This document shows positions 56,231 through 64,000 of a stretch of DNA of 64,000 nucleotides, piece after piece. Positions within the stretch are counted from its first letter, which is position 1. Each line of letters opens with the position of its first letter. The notes under the pieces are model-generated. The model was given only the letters and a program-made list of their open reading frames with translations. It was not told the DNA's origin and did no database searches. This stretch comes from Carettochelys insculpta. Its lineage: Eukaryota; Chordata; Testudines; Carettochelyidae. A program made the translations under genes and the position numbers. The stretch spans positions 63,256,001-63,320,000 of the forward strand of contig NC_134137.1 in the NCBI RefSeq assembly GCF_033958435.1, read 5' to 3'.

Positions 56231-59200
56231 TCTGTGCTCCCTGCCCAGGTACCACCTTCTAGCCAATGGGAGTAACAGGAAAACCCTTCCACAAGTGATT
56301 TCTGGCACTGCTTTCCCCCCAGCCAGTGGCAGCACACAGCACTGCAGCACAGAGCTGCACTTCTTTCCACCAGAAACCAGATCTGGCCTGCAGGGCTCCC
56401 TGCTTCCCCCCTGCAAGCAGGAAAGCAATGTTGGGAAAGAATCTTGCAGGGGGAGGAGGTGCTGTGGGGCAGGAACGTGCTCCCATTTTGTGAACCTGTG
56501 CTCTACACCATGGCATGGACTGCCTGGCTCCCAGCTGCAAATCTTTTGCTAATACAGGAGCATCCCAAAGGGGTCATATTGGCTATCACTCAAAAGCCCC
56601 TTTCTCCCATGGGCACAATGGTACCAAGTTAAAACGCAGAAGTTATGTAGCTAGCTGAGAAAACATTGAAAAATTAAACTTGCATAAGTTTAACCCAGAC
56701 ACACTGATTACATAAAAGCCAAATGGTCTCCGGTAATCCTAGGGAAGCTGGCCCATGTCAAACTGAAAATAACTATTCACGAGGGCTGTCATTAGTGTAG
56801 TCTCTCTTGGGAAGTACTGCCAGACACCTCATGTTAATCCTTGCCATAATAGCAGACTGACTATAGCATGAAAAATACTTCGCCATTTGCTGTCTCTTCA
56901 GGGAATTCTGAAGATGTTGGCAGCCCAAACAATAACTCTCTCCACTGAGGCTTGAGGGGAATGTAGAACCCTTCCTTCAGTGCCCTGTGGCAGAGAACGA
57001 CAGCTGCAACTGCAGCCTCCCAAGGGAGTACTTGGCTGTGGTCAGTGGAGGAGTCAATTCAGTGCATAAGCTGTATGAGGAATTTATTATGGATTTTGGA
57101 ATGAACTGGTAAACTAAACAGCCACTGGTAGTGGTACATTTAAGTTGTCATTGCTGGAAACTTGCCTTTCACTCATGAACTTGTACATGAGGCTTTCAGA
57201 TAAAATGGCAGCATGAGCACATCTTGCTTACTGTCATGCTTCCTAGCCCTGAAGTCACTACAGCCACCAATGCACTGCTTATAACTGGCAAGAGCACACA
57301 GGTTATGAGCAGTGTTTAATTTTACGTCCATGTTTGGGCTGACTTTCATAATGTGCACCAGCCTGGACGTTATAAGTCATTTTGCCAACAGACAGTATGT
57401 GGGGGGCAGGAGGTGGGGCGGCTCAGATCTTGGGCAGATAGTTATGCTGCAGGAAAGTAGGGGCTCTTTATGAAGGTCCAGGCTCTGGAGCCAGGGATGA
57501 GGGGTATAGAAAGAGGAACAAAGCCAGGGCAGAGGGTTGGGGTAAAACTGAGGATGAAGCGTTTGGGGTATAGGCAGCTCCACAAAGAGAGGACTACTAT
57601 AGCTCTCTCAGTGCAGCTTGGAGTCAAATGAAAGGCATCTCCCCACACTCCAGCAGGCATCACCAGTGGAAAGGTACCTGTCCTCCAGCCACAGCAGGTC
57701 CAGGGCAGGCTGGGTGAGGGCCAGGGAAGGAGTGCCTGTTCCTCAGCCATTACAACTCCAAGTGGATGTCAGGGAAGGAGCCCTTCTCCCCTGGTCTCAG
57801 CAGCTCTTTGTGCTGGGGTGGAAGGGAGGGCAACCTTTTGCTGAGCTGTAGAAGCTTTGGGGCTTGGAGAGAGGCATTTCTCCCTGCTGCAGCCCTGAGC
57901 CTAAGAGAGGCTTAATAACATCACTCTGGGGGATACAAGAGAAGGCAGCACAGCTCAGAACCTAAGCTAGGCCACCTCCTCTTAAAAGAAAAATCTTAGA
58001 TCTCAAGATGATTTTTTTCCCAGGAAGGCATGACACAGACTTCCCTGAAACACCTATGGACTGCAGCACAAAATGCTTTACCCTAAAACCGGCACAGCTG
58101 AAAACAGCCTTCATATCTGTTGGTCAGCACATCCTTCCACATTTGATAGCATCTTTTGCTATTTTCTGCAGATAGGACTGCTAAAAGCTACATCTCTCTC
58201 TCACATGTAATATTCAACAGTAATCTTCTCCAGGCCTCAGGGATGTACATGCTGGCAGCAGCTGCAGGGATTGAGTGGCTGCTGGTGAAGGGGCTCCCAC
58301 AGGGTGTTTTAAGTCCCCTTGGGCAGCAAGTGGGGCAGGGCATGGAGAACTTCTATCCTTGCCAGAGTGGGCACTCCACTCACTGCCAGCTGCCCTCTTC
58401 AGAGTGCAGCAGCTCCTACTAGTGGTCCTCAGCTCTGCAGTCCCACTTACGCATGGGAAACATGGATTCTCTGCAAATTCTCCTCCCGGAGTAAAGGCTG
58501 TTGTAATATGTTACTCGGATATTGTAATTGTTATGTAAGGTATTATGGAAACTTAGACATACCACTTAGGGAGAGAAGTCCAGTAATACTTAGGTCTTAA
58601 CCAGTGCATTGTGACAGCTCTTATGGCTTACGAACAAAGCTGGTAATACCACTGAACCACTACTTGTTTTGATCAATGATGGCAAAGCATCTTGAACCAC
58701 CCCATCCACTTATAACATTAAAAAAAAAATTCATGTGTCACGTTCTGATAAGTACAGTCAGTGGAGGACCAAAATTTAACAACTACCTGTTCGACATGCC
58801 TGTGCTAAAAATATAAAATTTAAATAAGTTTTTTTTTTAAACAAACAAACAAAACATTCTCACCAATATACATGATTGGCCTAGGTTTGTTATGTTTCTA
58901 CCATTGTGTCTGTGGGAGAAAAATTTTGAATTATACCCAGCTTTACCCACACTCAACAACACTATCAAAATTTTCCACTAATCTGAAGACATGGAGTGGG
59001 GAGCCAGGACATGTTGATGAGTTCCCCTTGCTATGCTGCAGAGGGTGATGTGACTAAAGTTATGATTGTGCAGAATTCTACTAGTGCAATAAACAGCTCC
59101 CTTCCTTTTGATCATTACACTTTCCCACAGAATTACACATTCCAAGCCCAGGGGAAGGAGAGAGACAGACAGACAGACTTCTCTTCACCCAGCAAAAGGT

Positions 59201-59590
59201 AGAGTAAAATTAGGCAAAGAAGGAACTAGATGCAGCGTCCATTCTTGTCCCTCGAGGGGCTATGAATGCAACACAGACAACAAAAAAAACCCCCCATGCA
59301 CTAGTCAATTAATCCATAGGTATAAAATGCTTAATGCAAGAAAAAACAAATTAAATTAGGCATGTTCCCCTCACCTTACTGTCTGAGTCTCCCAACCACA
59401 AAGATAGTAATTTTAAATGAATCTCTTTGTTTAGTACTACTTGGATTGATGGACAGGATAGCTGTTATCTCTGATAGTCTTGTGTTTTAACGCAAGGATG
59501 GGATAATTTCAAAGTGTTTCTACAGGGTACATGAAGTGTCACCTTCAGGAAAATAACTAACTTAAACATCAATATCCTACAGTATGAAGT
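56231..59590. other. Intergenic sequence before the NUDT15 3' end
   Basis: No exon or complete repeat was recognised. A poly(A)-rich tract lies at 58834-58854. Confidence 0.4.
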
Positions 59591-59596
59591 TTTATT
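59591..59596 (-). terminator. NUDT15: Candidate polyadenylation signal of NUDT15
   Basis: TTTATT on the + strand (AATAAA on -) lies 861 bases beyond the NUDT15 stop. It is the clearest signal in the AT-rich 3' region. The match is to a very short motif. Confidence 0.45.
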
Positions 59597-59934
59597 GAAT
59601 CTCAAATTTCAAGACTATTTTTAGCAATAAATAATCCTACCATTTTATGGAATACACATCTCACCCCCCCGCCCCGAGATTATGCATAGTTAAGCAGCAC
59701 ATTTTAAAGTTATTATTCCCAGTGGGAGATTAGATTATAATCTATTCTGCCCAGCCATCTTCCAACCATATGTCATCAATTTAGCAGTAAAGATGGTAAG
59801 CATCTTCTAAGTAAATAGAGGTGATTTTGCATATAAATAAAGTTACTTCCATACTTTAATACTGTTCAGTTTAAAACAGAGGTTTACCTGAAAATCTTCT
59901 ATCAGTTCCCCACTTCTCTATCCTCCTACCAGTG

Positions 59935-60053
59935 ATGTTGGGGCCACATCAGTGAGGGTTTTGTGGGGCTTTTTGCTTCTCACTTTTATGTGGCCCCTGA
60001 ATTATTTTTGTGTTGTCAGTGGCCCCCCCACCCCAAGAAGGTTGTGCACCTCT
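59935..60053 (-). mobile_element. hAT terminus fragment in the NUDT15 3' untranslated region
   Basis: The right edge 'aaggttgtgcacctctg', reversed, reads CAGAGGTGCACAACCTT, a hAT-type terminus. It would be transcribed as part of the NUDT15 3' untranslated region if the signal at 59591 is used. Confidence 0.4.
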
Positions 60054-60456
60054 GATTTAAATTCAGTGTCAAACCATTCGATAATTAGAAATGGTGTGAA
60101 CACTGTGTAATCATAAAGAGCCATGGCTTTTTCTCCAGTTTAATGGTGTCTGGACTCTATCTGAAGAGTGACATAAAATCAGTAATCTACTCAATAGTAT
60201 GGCCATGTTGATGAAGATATAGTAGGTTTATAGTACCAATCTGCTATAGCATTCTAGCATTTCAAAGTTAAAATATTCAGCACCATGCTGAAAAGTTTCT
60301 TTGGAAAAAAAACATTTTCTACAACACTAATTCTCAACACCATTCTGACTTTGGTAGGGACAGAATGCTAGAAGGCATAAGATATCCCCGTCTTTTACAT
60401 ATAAAAGAGGTTTCTCTTTAAGGACAAACACTGATACAATGAATTTACTATGCCAT

Positions 60457-61815
60457 CTACTGGTGCTTTCCTGTATATCCCCTGAGATGACTGAAGTCTT
60501 CTGTAAAAGGGTTATAACCTTGTTCCTTCAAACAGCGTAAAGGCCAGAACAGTTGATCGAGTGGAGGAAATTCTTCCCATTTAACCCATTCCCAACCTGC
60601 AGAGGAAAAAAAAAAAAAAAGGAAAGTGCAACAGCCAAAAAAATAAGTAGAGTGTAGCAATACACATCTCTATACATTTAGAAGGGCAGGGCTATTGCAG
60701 AAACCTGCAACATGTGTGGAATATACAGTACTATATCAATCAGGAAAAACAGCGCAAGAAATTCACAGGATTTGCCTCTTGTCCTTTGAGTGTATTAACA
60801 TGAAGTGACTCAGGGAAGACAAACTACGCCCCCTCCCCGCACAGCCAGTGTTGGCACAGTTCTGTTAGGGCACACGGGGCCCAAGAGGTCAGGCGAGGGA
60901 GTGTGTGATGTAGACTTGCTCTAGAGCGGGTCTAAAGCACAGATCTCCTCACACTAGAGCTGCGATCTGTGCGGGGGCTGTAGGGGTAGGCGGACTGTCC
61001 GCCTTCCCTACGGCGCCCGGTGGCACTCGAGCGATTGAGCCGGTCCGGCTCCCTCCCGCTCAGGGTCTCGGACAGCCTGTGACTCGCCTCAGGGCTTTCT
61101 GGATCCATGTATGTCCGCGACCACACTTGGGCTCTGGAGCGGATGCGGCGCAGGGCCGCCGTCCCTGCTCAGGGACGTGACTCCCGCTGCCCAGATCCCG
61201 GAGCACTAACGGCCCTGCCGCCGTCTGTCCTCTGAGCACCTGCGTGCAGCAGGGCACCCCCGCCCAGTGCCGCCACTTTCCACCTTCCCCCGGCTGCGGC
61301 GCCCGCGGATACCGCTCCTGGCCCCGCTTACTCTCGTTCTTCTCGGGTTCGCGGTTCCTGGGCTCGGGCTCGCGCTCCGCGTCCACCTCCCCCTGCATCA
61401 GGATGGTGACGTAGTGGTACCGGTGCGGGGCGCTGACCGAGTTCACGACCGAGGCGAAGCGCACTTGCCTCAGGTGCAACGCAGCCTCCTCCAGGCTCTC
61501 CCGCTGCGCGCACTGCGCCAGGTCCTCCCTGGGGGGGGGGGCGTGGGGGCGGCTGAGAACGCTGACCTCACCGCTCAGCTGGCGCGCGACCACCGAGTGA
61601 CGCTGCGGGAGGCCGGGGAACGCGCGCAGGGTCGGCAGGGACCAGAGGGCGCGCAGCTCCTACCCGAATTCCAGGTGTCCTCCGGGGAGCTGGTACGTGC
61701 CGCTACCGACGGCACCTTTCCTCTTGCCCAGCAGGACGCAGCCGGGGTGGCTGGGGCTGGTGATGACCACACCCACGCCGACCCCGGGCCGCCTCTGTAC
61801 CAACTCGCTCTCCAT
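60457..61815 (-). CDS. NUDT15: Nucleotide triphosphate diphosphatase NUDT15
   Basis: NUDT15 (MTH2) hydrolyses nucleoside triphosphates to monophosphates. Known substrates of the family include thiopurine and oxidised guanine nucleotides. Three exons on the - strand join in frame: 61815-61664, 61528-61332 and 60596-60457 (TAG). Introns are GT-AG. The 489 nt give 162 residues; human NUDT15 has 164. The Nudix box spans the first junction: GGHLEFG from exon 1, then ED, then [13 protein letters not shown] from exon 2. This keeps the G-x5-E-x7-RE-x2-EE spacing, with Ala in place of the final Gly as in mammals. Other landmarks are [57 protein letters not shown] and [10 protein letters not shown]. 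Arg137 corresponds to human Arg139. The gene converges with MED4. No defect was seen. Confidence 0.96.
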
Positions 61816-62060
61816 GCTGCTGCTGCTGCCGCCAGTCACAATCACGTGACAACAAACCCCCGTCCCACGCGGCTTTTTCTGCCCCGCTCGCAGCCTATAG
61901 CGATCCACCCGGAAGTGACGTACTCCGAAGCTCCTCCAATGCAAAAGATAGCGTCGTAGACACTTCGGGAATTTGTCACACCAGCAATTTCGAACGAGCG
62001 CCACAGTGCATGCGCAGTATGACCTGGTGAGGGTACGAGCGAAGGGAGTGGGGGTGCGCG
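61816..62060 (-). promoter_or_regulatory. NUDT15: CpG-rich promoter region of NUDT15
   Basis: CpG-rich DNA extends from exon 2 across the start codon to about 62080. It contains a composite CCGGAAGTGACGTA at 61909-61922 (ETS site overlapping a cAMP-response-element half site) about 95 bases upstream of the ATG, and TGCATGCGCAG at 62007-62017, an NRF1-like site. No TATA box was seen. Site use is inferred from motif identity only. Confidence 0.55.
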
Positions 62061-62137
62061 CGCTGCTGTTGCGGGCATCACGCATTGTCTGAGCAGTGAA
62101 GGTCTGCTTTTGCCGCCTGAGACGAAGGGCCTTTGGT

Positions 62138-62695
62138 AGCCGGGATATCTATCCACAACCAGAAGGCTGTGGGGGAATGCTTGAATCTCCCTGGACACTC
62201 AGTGCCAGATTTAAGGGTGACAGTTCTGAAACAAAAAAAATTAAAAAAAAAAAATCAAATGGAGAGAGAAATCTCTGAGCTGCAATTTATTTGCAAATTT
62301 GACTCCATTAACCATGGATTAAACAGAGACTGGGAGTGGCTTGCAGCTTACAAAGGCAGTTTCTCTGCTCTGGGTGCTAATATCTCCCCATTAGACACTG
62401 ACAAAGGCTCACATCCCCCTGTCTGCTCTGACTTGTTTTTTCCTCTTTTGATAAGTGCTGTTGATACTGGGCTACTTCCATCTTGCTGAACAGACCTTGT
62501 CAGCTCTGGCCCTCCCTCTCACTGGGACCCCACTCTTTAAAAACCTCTCTGACACCACCCCCCCACTCATGCATCTGATGAAGTGGGTCTTTGCCCACGA
62601 AAACTTATGCTCCAAAATATGTTAATCTATAAGGTGCCACAAGACTTCTGGTTGTTCTCGAAGCTACAGACTAACACGGCTACCTCTCTGATACT
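62138..62695 (+). mobile_element. Penelope-like element fragment (subfamily A) upstream of NUDT15
   Basis: A + frame reads AVGECLNLPGH, then [30 protein letters not shown], the end of the Penelope GIY-YIG region. The non-coding tail repeated at 1-287 follows. An A-rich expansion interrupts the frame at 62231-62260. The tail keeps the motif CTGATGA (62575-62581), GTGGG/CCCAC and GAAA (62599-62602). It ends in 'cacggctacctctctgatac'. It starts about 320 bases from the NUDT15 start codon. Confidence 0.75.
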
Positions 62696-62756
62696 TATCC
62701 AAAAGCAAAGCTCCCTGTATACCTGGCAGTGGTTGTTCCAATGCTACTGTCTGTAG

Positions 62757-62846
62757 GAATAGTAACAGAGAGGTAGCTGCGTTAGTCTGTATTGTAACCA
62801 AACAAACCACCAGGGTCGCACTTTAAAGACTAACAAAATAATTTTC
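62757..62846 (-). mobile_element. Penelope-like tail fragment (subfamily D)
   Basis: 'agagaggtagctgcgttagt' and 'cactttaaagactaacaaaa' match the reversed end of the tails at 5926 and 34508. The rest is missing. Confidence 0.55.
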
Positions 62847-63094
62847 CTTGTTCAACTTTGTCAGATTTCTTTTGTCCTAATTCCCCAATTTATCTAGGTC
62901 ACTCTGGACCCTGCAAAAGGCCCTTCCCCTTCCAGGGGGCCTGCAGCCAGCCTGTGAGCAGTACCTAGTGGAGGTTGCTTTTCCCCCCAAAAAAAACTAT
63001 CATATATATTACTGAAATGGATGTTTTTGAAGGTCCCTTGCTGAAAGTTTGGCTACACATTTTTATATTATGGAAACAAGTACATCTGTATAGA

Positions 63095-63771
63095 TGGGTG
63101 GGCAAAACCAGCCCCAGGAGCCACGTCTATCTCACCAAGCATTTATCCATGGCTCACCCAGCTGATTAGCAGCTTGTGCATACTTACAGCCAGAAGCCAT
63201 GTGTTCAGCCACCCCTCCTGCACCTTGTTCCATCTGCAGCACAGCTGCCCCTAGGCTTCTCTTGCTAGCTGTGCAGACGGAAAAGGGCGAAAAGGGAGGA
63301 GATAGGGTAGTGCTGACGTCAGTGTGTTCCCCAGCCTGTGTCCCCCATTTCTGCAGAGCAGGGACTGGGGAGAGGGAGACAAACAGCAGACCTGTTCCAG
63401 TCTGAAAAGTGGATGTAAGTGACTCAGGAGTGCACAGAGAGAGACAACAGAGAAGGACAGATTTCTGTTAAAGGTGGCTTCTCTCAGAAACTTACCCAGC
63501 AGCGGGCAGCACACACACATTGTGTCACAGTTACACATACCCACACAAGTCACTGTCACATGTACAACTGCAGGACACTCAATCTGTCTTAAAGTCTGTC
63601 TTTTACTTACAAAATTTCTCTTTCATACTTGAGCATTCTTTGTCTCCCTGTCGCTCCCAGCCTCAACCCTTCTGCTCAAGGCCTCTCCCCTTCCAGGGGG
63701 CCTGCAGCAGGCCTGCTAGCAGTACCAAAATTTGTGGAGTGGCCCCTCTGCAAAAGTTATTGCTCACCCCT
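63095..63771. mobile_element. hAT-like element
   Basis: The left end TGGGTGGGCAAAAC and the reversed right end AGGGGTGAGCAATAAC are inverted termini. The 8-bp flanks TGTATAGA (63087-63094) and CATATAGA (63772-63779) match at six positions. A stretch at 63683-63727 ('cttccagggggcctgcagc') also occurs at 62921-62970, outside the element. Confidence 0.5.
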
Positions 63772-63779
63772 CATATAGA

Positions 63780-64000
63780 ACAATTCTTTGAGCTTTTGAA
63801 AATACCATCTGCATTCTAGCATTCAACTGATTTCAACAAAATGTTAATAGATAACAACAGCACATCAGGTGCAGTGGAGAGCCAGTGGCAAAACAAGTAA
63901 GCAACAATCGTGTCACTGAAGGTAGTTTCTTTAGTAAAAGCTGCTTTAATTCACATTAGACATGTCTGTAGCAAAAAAATGCAATCCAGTTATTTTACAA
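63780..64000. other. AT-rich edge sequence, nothing recognised
   Basis: No feature was recognised up to the window edge. Confidence 0.4.

Noticed and set aside
61267..61959. 230-codon + strand frame over the NUDT15 exons
   Set aside because: It is the antisense shadow of NUDT15 exons 1 and 2 in CpG-rich DNA.
61660..62085. Longer NUDT15 N-terminus from the upstream in-frame extension
   Set aside because: The extension runs through promoter-like CpG and ETS/CRE sequence and has no resemblance to NUDT15. The ATG at 61815 gives the family's normal length.

Overview
The window is vertebrate nuclear DNA, most likely from a cryptodiran turtle. The evidence is a tRNA-derived, CR1-tailed SINE of the Cry type at about 26584-26779, a CR1 LINE with its usual 3' tail, abundant Penelope-like (PLE) remnants and PIF/Harbinger and hAT elements, and intron-containing genes with GT-AG borders. 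The species assignment is an inference from repeat content.

Two protein-coding genes are recognised, and they converge tail to tail. MED4 (Mediator subunit 4) lies on the + strand at 34034-51721, with seven coding exons that join in frame to 254 residues. NUDT15 (nucleotide diphosphatase, Nudix family) lies on the - strand at 61815-60457, with three coding exons that join to 162 residues. The same tail-to-tail pair exists on human chromosome 13 (from general knowledge), so this is conserved synteny. Both genes start in CpG-rich DNA. About 7.3 kb separates their predicted polyadenylation signals.

The first 33 kb hold no recognisable host gene, only layered mobile DNA. It contains: PLE tails at both ends of the window; solo LTRs at 4223-5489 (+), 9990-11256 (-) and 17579-18776 (+), plus a shorter LTR ending at 19357; a Myb/SANT-like gene relic interrupted by the second LTR; a hAT transposase relic split by later insertions; the C-terminal tail of a LINE reverse transcriptase; several foldback MITEs with 3-bp target duplications; and a 2.5-kb Harbinger-like element carrying its own Myb/SANT-like gene.

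MED4 introns contain a degraded CR1 LINE, head-to-head PLE tails, a PLE fragment encoding a GIY-YIG domain, a Harbinger deletion derivative and a 1.5-kb hAT element. The segment between the two genes holds hAT remnants and GC-rich repeats.

The most interesting signal is a hammerhead-ribozyme-like motif (CTGAYGA, a hairpin, GAAA, then a short third stem) in the 3' tails of at least three PLE subfamilies in this window. One stem pair shows a compensatory change. These tails are often arranged as inverted pairs, and two insertions are flanked by exact 13-bp target duplications.
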